Below, in pieces: positions 10,036-19,360 of a stretch of DNA of 20,734 bases (position 1 is the stretch's first letter; the number at the start of each line of letters is the position of its first letter). The translations under genes were made by a program, and so were the position numbers. The DNA comes from Paulinella micropora (taxonomy: Eukaryota; Cercozoa; Imbricatea; Euglyphida). The stretch covers positions 8,474 to 29,207 of the forward strand of contig BJOX01000270.1 of NCBI GenBank assembly GCA_009731375.1. Reading direction: 5' to 3'. The notes below the pieces were generated by a model. It was not told where the DNA came from, did no database searches, and saw only the letters and a program-made list of their open reading frames with translations.

Positions 10036-11149
10036 AGAAAAAAACCGACAAAGATAGCACGGACTTACACTGGCCGAGTTGGGAAGAGTTCATCGGAAAT
10101 TGCTGGCCACCTGCCCAGCAGCGCGTGCGTCAAGAACCAGCCGGTGTGACAATTGTGGATACTACGGCGTCATCCGAATGCTACTGCGGTGTTGCAAGAG
10201 CTCTAATGTAGACGCTGAAGTGGCCCGGAACTCAAAAAATGAAAACCCGGCCCTTTGATCATGTTAGCGAGTCATACCACGCTCAAGTGGACACTGCAGG
10301 GAAAGATTTTCCACTGCACGAGGGGGTTACCATTTCGCAACATGCTCACATCGATGTTACCAGGGATGGTAAGCACGTTCTGGTGGTGAGAACAGGTCGA
10401 TTCCTTACCAAGGATGAAATTTTCTGCGCCGAATATTTTATCACGGACATGTGGACAGCATTCTGCACATGACGTCGTGTGGTTCTACCAAAAACAACAG
10501 TGCCGGAGAGTACATGAAACATCCCTGTGCAGTGGTATTGGTACCTGACCAGTGGAGCATGGACGGACAGGTCTTGCGGCTGCGAGTCGGTATCATGTTT
10601 TGTGCCCAACAGTATGGCAAATTTGTGGAACCATGTTCCGACCCAGCAGAAGCCAACGTCGTTTTTGCTTTCGTGGTGGACAAGAAAGAACAAAAGTTCG
10701 GGAAGTGGTTTTGGGACCACCTTCACAACTATGTTCGCCGCTGCCCAAAACAAGTTGTTTCCACCTTCCATGTTGTCCCGGACAGGAACCAATTTGTAGA
10801 AACCGCAAGGGAACGTTATTTTCAGTACGACGAAGCAACCGTGGAAGAATTTGCGCGGAAGCAGTGTGAAGAACAGAAAAATTAAGTCATGTCTGTCATG
10901 TCCTTGACAAAGGAAGTATTCAATCAAGGTGTGAACTTCGATTTGGATGGAAAACCCTCGGGGTACCAGCACATGTTAGGCTTCGCGCTGAAGGCTATCA
11001 AACCAATTAAGGACCAATTTCGCAATGAAGGCTATCAAACGTTGTGGATGCCAAGGCAAAATTACAAGCGCGTTGCCACTGCTGGGAAGCGATGGCCGAT
11101 GAGGTCTACACAGTCACAGACACAATGCACAACTGGAAGTGTTGATTAA
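10036..11149 (+). CDS. Long coding-like region of unknown function with one shift and two in-frame stops
   Basis: The first frame reads DLHWPSWEEFIGNCWPPAQQ...SSECYCGVARALM, meets TAG at 10209, and continues in the same frame as TLKWPGTQKMKTRPFDHVSE...HVLVVRTGRFLTKDEIFCAEYF. Near 10430-10450 (T4 run) the coding-like frame changes to one reading TSCGSTKNNSAGEYMKHP...LRVGIMFCAQQYGKF...FVVDKKEQKFGKWFWDHL...EEQKN. An in-frame TAA (10883) follows, then MSVMSLTKEVFNQGVNFDLD...QHMLGFALKAIKPIKD to TAA at 11147. Entry from the previous exon needs a one-base change in an A7 run (about 10040). Composition is that of an ordinary soluble protein, with no membrane segment and no family recognised. Pseudogene decay, base-call errors or separate small genes could each explain the breaks. 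Confidence 0.45.
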
Positions 11150-11356
11150 TGAGTACGAACATGCATACATACTGCGCAGACCAACCGATAAGCAGCAGGC
11201 ACACACATACGTTGATATAACTGTCCAGGAGACGTTCAATTGTTCACTGATAAGTACGAACATACACACGTTGATATACCTGTGCAGGAGACGTCGACAG
11301 GGGATGAACGAAGAAACAAGCAACAGGCACACACACACACACACACACAGACATAG

Positions 11357-11387
<31 letters not shown>

Positions 11388-11533
11388 ATATATAATATAT
11401 ATAATATATATAATTTTTTTTCTTTTATTTATTTTTTTGTTTCTCTTTTGTTTTTTTCTTTATTTTCTTGTCCTATTTTGTCTTTTTTTCTTTTTTGATT
11501 TTTGTTTTTTATTGATTTTTTTTCTTTTTTTAA

Positions 11534-11568
<35 letters not shown>

Positions 11569-11613
11569 CACCACACATACACATACACGTACACAACACA
11601 TACACGTACACAC

Positions 11614-11644
<31 letters not shown>

Positions 11645-11665
11645 CAGACACACACATACACATAT
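11150..11665. repeat. Imperfect direct repeat followed by AC, TA and T-rich tracts
   Basis: gtacgaacat...gttgatata...caggagacgt occurs at 11152-11234 and, with an internal deletion, at 11254-11294. It is followed by (AC)n, (TA)n, a T-rich tract (11412-11533), (TA)n and another (AC)n up to about 11665. This is probably the 3' flank of the preceding gene and an intron or 5' flank of the next one. No coding exon is supported. Confidence 0.85.
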
Positions 11666-11699
11666 ACATACTAGCATGTCTGAAATGTAGGCATCGAGC

Positions 11700-12874
11700 A
11701 TGTGTGCGAAACACCTCGGAGCCGTGTTGGCTTACACGAACCCCAACCAGAATCAACATCTACAGGATGTCCCGAGAATGCAGAAATGCTTCCCCGTGAG
11801 CGACCAAGCTGTTTTGCCTGGAGATAGCAAATGGCGTACTACAACCTGGGCTGCTGCTGCTGCTGCCGATTCTTTACCTGCTTCTGCTCAAACTCCTCCA
11901 AGCCTTCGTCCTCCTTCTCCAAGTAGTACCATGGATGTAGATATTGATGACTCTCCAAGTAGTACCATAGAAACTGAGAACTTGAGCAGTCGGGCCCAAG
12001 ATTTGTTTGCAAGGTACCTGCAAGAAGCCAAGAGCTCGGGCGTAGCTGCAGACTACTTCGGGAAGTACCTGGCGGAGCAGCTGGGATCTGGCGAGGCCTT
12101 GGACCTGTTCGGCGCGCACCTACAACTGGCAAGGGACCGTTCGGGCGTAGCTATAGACTACTTCGGAAAGTGCCTGTACACACAGCGACAGGAAAAGGGC
12201 TCGGACGTAGCTATGGGTTCTTCGGGAAGTGCATTGTCCAGGAGTCGAGCAGCGGTTTTGCCCAAAATCTGTGGGGAATGGACCTGCTGGAGGCCAAGAG
12301 CTCGGGCGTAGCTGCTGACTACTTCGGGAAGTGCCTGGGATCTGGCGAGGCCTTGGACCTACGTTCGGGCGTTGCTATTGACTGCTTTGGAAAGTGCCTG
12401 TACGCACGCAAAGGCTCGGACGTGGCTACACAGCGACAGGAAGAGGGCTCGGACGTGGCTATGGCCTGGTTCGAGGGGTGCATTGTCCAGCAGTCGAGCA
12501 GCGGTTTTGCCCAAGATCTGTGGGGAATGGACCTGCTGGAGGCCAAGAGCTCGGGCGTAGCTACAGACTACTTCGGGAAGTACCTGGCTGAGCAGCAGGG
12601 ATCTGGCGAGGCCCTGGACCTGTTCGGCGCGAGCATGCGTCAGGCCAGGGAGAGCTCCGGCGAAGCCATAGCTTGGTGGGGTGTGTGCTTATCCAACGCC
12701 CAGAAGGTAAATTGCGTTTGAGGCTATTGTTTGTATCTGTATCAAAAAAGATACAATGAACATGGTGTGTTTGTGTGTGTATGTAATACTAGCATTGTGT
12801 ATGTGTGTGTGTGTCCACTGTGTGTGTGTCCACTGTGTGTGTGTCCACTGTGTGTGTGTGTGTGTGTGTGCGTG

Positions 12875-12913
<39 letters not shown>

Positions 12914-12944
12914 CTGTCTGTCTGTGTGTGTGTGTGTGTGTGTC

Positions 12945-12976
<32 letters not shown>

Positions 12977-13275
12977 AGTGTGTGTGTATGTATGTGTGTG
13001 TGTGTGTGTGTGTGTGGTGTTACCATTCATTCATGGCTCCATTTTTTGTGTCTTACACGTAGGTTTACAAAGACACCGAGTGTCTCAAGCAAAGGGAACG
13101 AATGAAAGAAACAAAAAAGATCCTCTTGTCTCTGCAGCAACAATTGTCCAAACTTGGCAAAGACAGCGTGAAACTTTCCAAGCAACATCTTGACACAATG
13201 CTCCAGTGCTTCAATTATGTAGAAGGTTTGCAAACACCAGGTCCAAAGACAGAAAACGAAAAACAGGAAGGGTGA
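11700..13275 (+). CDS. Repeat protein with about fifteen 17-19-residue helical repeats
   Basis: Exon 1 is 11700-12706 and exon 2 is 13063-13275, joined in phase 0 (AAG|GTAAAT ... CGTAG|GTT). They give about 406 residues once one base is restored near 12213, where GGG should probably be GGGG. After a leader with an Ala run and Ser/Pro-rich PSSTM repeats, repeats begin at about residue 93: SSGVAADYFGKYLAEQ, GSGEALDLFGAHLQLARD, RSGVAIDYFGKCLYTQ, GSDVAM..FGKCIVQES, SSGFAQNLWGMDLLEAK and so on. The consensus is [SG]SG.A.D.FG..L. A five-repeat block recurs at DNA level (12022, 12291, 12540), partly truncated in the second copy. Exon 2 is a charged coiled-coil-like tail (CLKQRERMKETKKILLSLQQ) ending in TGA. 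One repeat probably forms one helix, and a pair (35 residues) matches the TPR/PPR unit length, so a superhelical binding scaffold is a reasonable inference. Family not recognised. ATG 11700 is the first in-frame start; an acceptor (AATGTAG) lies 10 bases upstream. Confidence 0.65.
12765..13018. repeat. GT microsatellite in the intron of the repeat-protein gene
   Basis: (GT)n with GTGTCCACT and GTCT interruptions, filling most of the 356-base intron 12707-13062. The acceptor region (attttttgtgtcttacacgtag) follows immediately. Confidence 0.95.
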
Positions 13276-13430
13276 GGGAGGACAAAGATGAAGGAGAAAG
13301 GGAGTGACAAAATTCCTTTGGTCAAAGATAATGCCTGCTTTGATTATGTTAGGAAAATGTGCAACAGTGTTATCGTTATGTTATTAAAAGTACTATGTGT
13401 CATCACGTGTAAGATTTGGTGTGTGTACTT
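13276..13430. other. Short intergenic stretch
   Basis: 155 bases between the stop of the repeat-protein gene and the ATG of the SET-like gene, the same strand for both. Nothing beyond a plausible 3' UTR and promoter was seen. The spacing is very tight for two nuclear genes, so the two may be parts of one transcript. Confidence 0.5.
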
Positions 13431-14548
13431 ATGTCAGAAACTGAGACAGACAAAAGCTTCACGGGACATGCTTGTCGCTTTATTGCGCTTGCAGGGAAGG
13501 ATGACGAACCCGCCGTCGTGGACTGCACTGTGTCCACCTGTTGTGGGCTGGGGTTTGCTTGCGTGACATCGTGTGCCACGAATTTGTCAGCAAGCGTACA
13601 AGTACAGATGGACACGAAGGAACAAGTTGATGCTGTGTTGGCATTTGCTTTGGATCGCGGTACGGGACAGGGGCGGGCGGGTCAGGAGTATCCCTTGCCC
13701 TTGTCCCGGGCTGTAGGGAAAACTCAGTATTTGTACCTAGCAGCGTTGCATGTGCATGGTACAGGGGTTTTCGCAGCAGCAAGGCTGACGAAAGGACATT
13801 GTTACGCCCCTGAAACCTTGTTCAATAAGGAAGCAAGGGATGTGATACACTACCTGGATTGCCTGGCGAGTTTCCCAGAGAGGACAGGACACAGTTGGTA
13901 TTTCAATTCCAAAGTGGTTCTGATAGACTCAGACATTCACAAGGATTGCTTGTATCGTGGTCTGGCAATACTTTCCCAACATTTCTGTAGTTACTTGAAC
14001 CACGTCCAAGACAAGAAAAAAGCCAACGCCAAGATAGGCTTCAGGATTGATGGGAGAGAAATGGACTTTTTGCCGTGGCTCGAGAAAGTTTGTCCGAAGC
14101 GGTAAAATCACTAACATGGGAACTTCCGGCACGGGATGTGAGGCCACTGAGGGAGTGGCTCTCTGGTTTTAGTGGATTGTCAGCGTTATGTGCTTTCCTG
14201 GCACGGGGTGAGCATGACATAGAAACAGTTATTATTCCACTCCAGGACATCAAGCCTGCCAACGAATTAATAATTTGCTACGGCCCGTACGACGTCGCGC
14301 CAGATCCAAGGTTGGTACCTATTAATCTCAGAGAGAAGCGGCACTTGGAGGTGGCTCGGGCACAGTGTATCTGTAACAGGAAGACAGGATCAGCCGAAGA
14401 CGCGTTCTTGTTAGAACATATGCACAGACTGGAAACAAGCTTGTCTCGGGGCAGCAAAACTCCGCCCAAGCCGGCAAGGAGCCCGAGCAAGCAAGTAGGG
14501 CTGAAACGACAGCGACCTGTTCCTACCACCATCATTTTCAGCGACTAA
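13431..14548 (+). CDS. SET-domain-like protein, single exon, one frame break
   Basis: Two overlapping frames join into 372 residues if the T5 run at 14067-14071 is read as T6 (joint reads REMDFFAVARES). SET landmarks in order: GTGVFAAARLTKG (110-122, the GxGxFA strand), a motif like FINHS..PNA at SYLNHVQDKKKANAK (187-201), and LQDIKPANELIICYG (271-285, the closing ELxxxYG motif). About 80 residues, richer in Leu/Trp than usual, lie between the last two, longer than in typical SET domains of about 130 residues. The NHS serine is replaced by Val, so catalysis is uncertain. A CIC follows at about 310, and the tail is basic and Ser/Pro-rich (RSPSKQVGLKRQRP). SET proteins normally methylate lysines of histones or other proteins; here it rests on motif layout only. 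ATG 13431 opens a Cys-rich N-terminal region. The stop is TAA. Confidence 0.5.
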
Positions 14549-14865
14549 TTGGTTGTTGTTGTTGACAGTTGAACGTGGACGTAAGGATAGTACAATGACT
14601 TCAGACAGACCTAGTTCAAATTTACCGCCAACACAATGGAATTTATCATCAAATAAGTAATAATATTAATCAGATAGAACAATGACTTCAGGATAGACCT
14701 AGTTCAAATTTACCGCCAAACAAATTGTGTTTATCATTAAAGAAATAATGATGGTAAGAATAATGTGTGTCGTGTGTGGTGGTGGTGGTGGTGGTGGCGG
14801 TAATGTGTTGTGTGTGTGTGTGTGTGTGTGTGTGTCTGTGTGTGTGTGTGTGTGTGTGTGTCTGT

Positions 14866-14912
<47 letters not shown>

Positions 14913-15014
14913 GGTGTGTGTGTGTGTGTTGTGTGTGTGGGTTTGTGAGTAGTGAGTGCCTCAAGTCGACTACATGTTGTATCTGTGTGACACTGTGTGC
15001 CTGGTCTTGAATAG
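14549..15014. repeat. 87-bp tandem pair followed by GGT/GT microsatellite
   Basis: acaatgacttca...gacctagttcaaatttaccg occurs at about 14592 and 14679, in units of about 87 bp. Then come (GGT)n and (GT)n at 14777-14945. A good donor-like site (ATG|GTAAGA) sits at 14754 and an acceptor (CTTGAATAG) ends at 15014, so the GT tract is probably inside an intron leading to the next exon. Confidence 0.85.
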
Positions 15015-15924
15015 AAGAATGGCTACCAGGTAGTGAACGATTGGTGCCAGAAGTCAATGTCCGAGAAGACGAACCGACTCCTCGCTGCATAGTATGTGAA
15101 GAGAGAGAGGCAGCTGGTATGCTCACTGTGGCACCAGACGGAGTAGAGTTATTAGGCAAAAACTACGCGTGCGAACGCTGCTGTGTAAAGCCGGAAGGGT
15201 GGCCAAGTGCCGAACACAAAAATTTGAAGTCAGGTTGCTGCAAGGGCTGCCTGGGGCGTACAATTTTTGCTGTAGCCCTGAATGAGCGACTGGATAATTT
15301 TGGTGCTTTTACAACCGAAGATATTCCTGTTGCAGATTCCGAACGACATGCGGGTATATTCTTTGACGGTGAAATCCACAGAAGGAAGGAATGTAAGCAC
15401 AGCAGCCACCTGACACTGGTGGGAAGTCGCAGTGAGCATGATGAGGATCGTATTTACGTGGACGGTTTCAATCTCATAAGGGAATACAAACAGGCACAGA
15501 CCAACCTTCTGGGAGTTTTGTCGGAAAACCCCGAAAAGCCACAGGAGGGAACATGGCAAAGATTTTTGCAGCTTAAGGGAGGCAAATCTATTAACTTCCA
15601 CCTGCCCAAACACTTACGATATATATCGGGGCTCGGCACATCTTACCAATTCTAGTACTGGTGTTCAGAAGACAACTTACAATATGGTCAAGAAGGAAGT
15701 GGAATAGTGCGTTACACACAGCGGTGCCTTGTGATGTAGCGGCTAATCATTTCACGTGCCCTTACCTGAAGCGCAGCACGGGAATCGGTGTGGCTAATAA
15801 GGGCATGCAGCTATCATGGCCGTACGACACTAATTTCAAGGCAACACCGGCTAGTGAAGACAGGGATCGACAACCGTTACATGATTACGAAGCGCGCTTG
15901 TCAGCGACACGGTGCCTGCCGTAA
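15015..15924 (+). CDS. Cysteine-rich protein with possible SET-like core, broken frame
   Basis: The frame opens after the acceptor ending at 15014 (EWLPGSERLVPEVNVREDEP) and has a cysteine module: CIVC, then 24 residues, CERCC, then 17 residues, CCKGC. This is the spacing of a zinc-binding domain. Next is LDNFGAFTTEDIPV, resembling the GxGxFA...I..G start of a SET domain. The frame meets TAG at 15653 after GLGTSYQF and continues as YWCSEDNLQYGQEGSGIVRY. A second frame from about 15700 reads PCDVAANHFTCPYLKRSTGI and GVANKGMQLSWPYDTNFK, resembling the closing SET strand, to TAA at 15922. The central NHS-like motif is not clear. A zinc-binding domain plus SET-like remnant is my best reading, with the cysteine module surer than the SET. 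The start codon is not visible; the 5' part may lie across the GT-filled intron. Confidence 0.4.
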
Positions 15925-16202
15925 ACTGCAGTGTACACAGTTTGGAAAGGAATATCACTACTGAAACATAGGTCCGCTTTAATAAACAGTACAATTTATT
16001 ATGTTTCGTGCCGGGCGCCACCGCCGCTACTGCTTCACCAGGGCAACCTGGGATTGCTGGGCAGGGTATATGGTAGTTGTGTATGTACAGAGTTTGGCAT
16101 CACCAGATAGGTGACTGTTGGCTTGTCATGAAACCTAGCTGAAGCATGGTGCAGGATGCTAGAGACGAAAAGTTAAGGTGTTGAATTCCAATGTCTGTAT
16201 AG

Positions 16203-16509
16203 GTGTCGGAAGAACGAAAGCTGTTTGTGCCTGACCAACCGTGGGAACCAGACGCCTGGGAACAAGTGCCGCCGCCGATGTGGATGCAGGACGAAGGAGA
16301 TTCGGAAGTCCAGCGCGTAATCAAACGTTCGATGCACATGTACCTCGACGTACTGCATAAAAAGAGGAAGGGTGTACCTCGAGCTGGAGGCCCGCGTCTT
16401 GTTACCACCTGGGGGTGAAATGTACGGCGTGCAGCTGCCTAACCATGTCATGCTGGTGGAGGTCCAAGAGATTCGCGGCAATTCAAACATGGGTGAAAAC
16501 GTCGTGTAA
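16203..16509 (+). CDS. Terminal exon of unknown function, one frame break
   Basis: The acceptor GTCTGTATAG ends at 16202. The exon reads VSEERKLFVPDQPWEPDAW...EVQRVIKRSMHMYLDVLHK, shifts frame at the A5 run (16359-16363), and continues VYLELEARVLLPPGGEMYGV then QLPNHVMLVEVQEIRG before TAA. Reading A5 as A4 gives 101 continuous residues with a plausible beta-rich end. No family recognised. Upstream exons were not placed with confidence: the sequence from 15925 to 16202 has several donor-like sites but no clear exon. It may be the end of the preceding cysteine-rich gene. Confidence 0.5.
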
Positions 16510-16724
16510 GTCTTGTCACAAAATTATATGTACGTGTCGTGAATGTCATGTAAATGTGGTTCTTGCGTTTTGTTGTAATACACCGTTTGCTGAGTGTCTT
16601 GTTGGAGCATATCGTTGGCTGATTGCTGTATGCGCAGTGTGACGCAGGATGAAATCTAGTAGTACAGGTCAGGCGTTTATGTTACCATTACTACTACTGG
16701 CACCACTATAACCACTATTACTAT

Positions 16725-16797
<73 letters not shown>

Positions 16798-16807
16798 ACT
16801 GCTACTA

Positions 16808-16840
<33 letters not shown>

Positions 16841-17344
16841 TTACTACTACTTGTGAGTTTGTATACAACTCTTCAAGTAGGCAGATACAACAAACTCTTA
16901 TTAAGAACACTAAGTACCTTTATCAAATTACAAGTGCGGTACGCGACTGGTACAGGGGACATTCGTATTAATATATAAGAATTATCCACAACTTCAGTAA
17001 GAAAATACTTGCCACTAGCCGAGATAAAGTAAATCGGAAGTATTAAAAAGTATTATTAAGAACACTAAGTACTTTCATCGAATTACAAGTATGCGACTAG
17101 TACAGGGGACATTCGTATTAATATATAACAATTATCCACAGTTTCAATAAGAAAATATTTGCCACTAGCCGTGATAAAGCAAATCGGAAGTAGTAAACAA
17201 AGTAAATGCAAAACATATTTATCATTTATATTCTTCTATTGGCTTCCCGCACACTGGAGGTGTGTTGCCCTAGGCTGCAAGTTAATTTCTTTTTTAATTA
17301 GTAACATACATGACGTTGAAACATTGCTAGTGCCGTTGCTGCAG
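16510..17344. repeat. ACT microsatellite and 155-bp tandem duplication
   Basis: 16510-16684 shows no gene. (ACT)n with a GCT island fills 16685-16852. Then two copies of an AT-rich 155-bp unit (from 16898 and from 17053 to about 17200) share attaagaacactaagtac, acaggggacattcgtattaa and cttgccactagcc-like words. No coding exon is supported. Valine and threonine runs are repeat translations. Confidence 0.9.
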
Positions 17345-18017
17345 GTCTTGGTGCTGACGCTGTTGGTGGTTACTTGCTTCACTCGAAATTTTTACAACTT
17401 GAGAAAATTACTGCCTGCTGATGAAGTTGCTGTTGCTGCTGGTAATGGTGCTGCTGCTGGTGGTGCTGCCTGTGGCGGTGGTGCTGCCTGTGGCGGTGGT
17501 GCTGCTGTCGCCATTGCACTGTCTGGGAACATAATCTTCCGCTCGCTCAATGAAGCCTGCACGATGGAAGCCGCTCGCTCCATCCCTGAGCGCTCAATGA
17601 AGCCTCGTCCCTGCGGCGTTCTGATCCGCGAAAACCTCAAGTTGCCTAGCTCCATCACTCAGCGCCTGCACAAGCACAAGCAACTACATCTCGCAACCGT
17701 ACAGGTTACCCCGTTTCCACGTCTCTTGCATCATGTAGTTTCTGGTTATGTTGTTTTTCTCTCCTGAACTTTCTGGCGCCTCTCGTCTCGTCCTTCTGTA
17801 ATGTAGGCCAGGCGACGCTGCTTGCGTTGTACCAGACATATTTCACATCGGCGAGCTCAGGGAAATCCACTGTGGGGCGCAACCAAGTCGCGGCGTCGAA
17901 AAGCATCAAGCAGAGCTTATCTTTGCAGTGGAATTCTTCGCGCAGCGTTTTTTGGCTGATCCTATGGGTAAGGAGCTTCTTTTCTGCGTTCACCGAGCCA
18001 TCCCAACGCTCCGCTAG
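17345..18017 (+). CDS. Small two-exon protein of unknown function with Ala/Gly-rich segment
   Basis: The acceptor CCGTTGCTGCAG ends at 17344. The first exon begins LGADAVGGYLLHSKFLQLEK, needs one base removed from an A4 run (17404-17407), and continues LLPADEVAVAAGNGAAAGG, CGGG repeats, SLNEACTMEAARSIPERSM, CGVLIRENLKLPSSITQRL. A weak donor (TCTG|GTTATG at 17745) and the acceptor GCCAG (17811) join in phase to DAACVVPDIFHIGELREIHC...VEFFAQRFLADPMGKELLF and TAG at 18015. The second exon has strongly coding-like codons. The antisense strand also has open frames here (17392-17658, 17706-17993), so strand is not certain. No domain recognised. Confidence 0.4.
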
Positions 18018-18240
18018 TACTTTTGTTATCGTGTCGTAACAGTAACATTATAACTATGTTAGTGGGAAACAATTTAAAAATCAAGATGGTAATTTTTTAA
18101 ATTGATTTCTTTGCTCCAAGTAATATTTTCATCATAAGCAGCCAGGTAGTCACCTTCACCTTGTAATGCCAGGATTGGCACAGAAGAACATTTGTGTGAG
18201 CCAGGCCCGCGTCCCAAATAACAACATTGTCTGACACAAA

Positions 18241-19308
18241 TCAGTTGCACAACATAAAAATTGAGTCTTTCCCTGGCTTGCTAGTTGGATAGATTTGATA
18301 CGATTGCACAAGATCAGGATCTCTGCGAATACATTGGCTGCAGTGTCGCGGATAGAGTAGTTTCTTGTTTTCTGGTTTCTTGAAACAACGTGCACACACA
18401 CGCACATACCGCTGCGAACACGACCAGCACAGCCTCGGAAAACTCTGGTAACAACCAATAGATGCAGCAGTGCAGTAATAACAAAGATACAACGCTGCCT
18501 TGGGTCTGCATGAGTCAGGTGTAAACTTAGGTAATTGGTCAAACCTGAGATATTTTGACCCTGGTTCGTCAGGTACTGAAGAACGGGGCGATGCAACTGG
18601 TACTTTTGTTGCCTTGTTTCTGAACAACCACACTTTGCAATTCTGTGGAGTGGCTACCTGCAGAGAAGACTTGAATATTGTAGCCACAGCTTCGTTGGGG
18701 ACAGCGTTGCTTGTTACTAAGCTCTGGTCTCCGTACGTTTCATCCCCCTGCATGGATACTTTGCACCATGCCCGGTAATAAGCACTACTGGAAGACAATG
18801 GGCACAGTGTCTGTTCCGCCGTGTACTTGTGCATTGCACCTCTAAACTGTAACCATTTCAAAACTGCAAATTTGTTGAGGCCGTTGAGGATCACCATGCC
18901 TTCTATGTCGTTGGTCCACCGTAGAACATTTTCCGGTAATGTTACAGTGAACTCTGTCAGAGCATCCAGTTCTTCACCCGGATCAGGCCGCAAACGACCA
19001 CTTGTAACCGGGCTCATGTAGATACCTACCCTTCTAGCTACACGCCGCAAGTCGTGTACAGAGTGTTGTTTAGCTGGTTGCTGTTCTTTCGCGGCTCCAA
19101 GAACACTGTAGACTTCTGTGTTCACGGTGTCTGCTAGGGAATTGTAACACGAGCCAGAAAAGTTCATCATACTCATGACGGCGTTGCAAAAATTCACCAG
19201 GAAGGAGGCTTGCGAATGTTCTTGTACACAGTAAATTTTCTTGACCGAACGAGGCATCCTAGCACCTTGCACCAAACATTCCCTCACAACTACCTCGTCT
19301 TCCAGCAA
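18241..19308 (-). CDS. Large last exon encoding a protein with four CxxC knuckles
   Basis: Uninterrupted open frame of 355 codons from the acceptor TTTACCTGGGCAG (exon starts LLEDEVVVRECLVQGARMPR) to TGA at 18241; the open frame itself extends to 19359. This is the only large frame in the window with no break. The first two thirds are globular with no motif I know (SGSCYNSLADTVNTEVYSVL; TLPENVLRWTNDIEGMVILN). Roughly the last 90 residues contain CYYC, CWSC, CARC and CSQC with the pattern C-x2-C-x6-C-x7-C-x2-C-x7-C-x2-C-x14-C-x2-C. This suits two structural zinc ions in a RING-, PHD- or LIM-like fold and suggests nucleic-acid or protein binding. It is convergent with the 17345-18017 gene, with 223 bases between. 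Upstream exons lie beyond the purine tract. Confidence 0.7.
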   Translation of the reverse strand: MLEDEVVVRECLVQGARMPRSVKKIYCVQEHSQASFLVNFCNAVMSMMNFSGSCYNSLADTVNTEVYSVLGAAKEQQPAKQHSVHDLRRVARRVGIYMSPVTSGRLRPDPGEELDALTEFTVTLPENVLRWTNDIEGMVILNGLNKFAVLKWLQFRGAMHKYTAEQTLCPLSSSSAYYRAWCKVSMQGDETYGDQSLVTSNAVPNEAVATIFKSSLQVATPQNCKVWLFRNKATKVPVASPRSSVPDEPGSKYLRFDQLPKFTPDSCRPKAALYLCYYCTAASIGCYQSFPRLCWSCSQRYVRVCARCFKKPENKKLLYPRHCSQCIRRDPDLVQSYQIYPTSKPGKDSIFMLCN

Positions 19309-19360
19309 CTGCCCAGGTAAAGCACCAACAGGAGGGACAGGAGGAGACAGAGAAGACAAA

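Noticed and set aside
12372-12591. Alternative frames within the solenoid repeats (such as the one reading GEWTCWRPRARA)
   Set aside because: Repeated DNA opens all frames alike. Only one frame keeps the helical consensus and joins in phase to the next exon.
16100-16490. Minus-strand frames over the exon at 16203-16509
   Set aside because: The + strand reading has a good acceptor and continuous protein-like sequence after one base change. The minus frames look like shadows.
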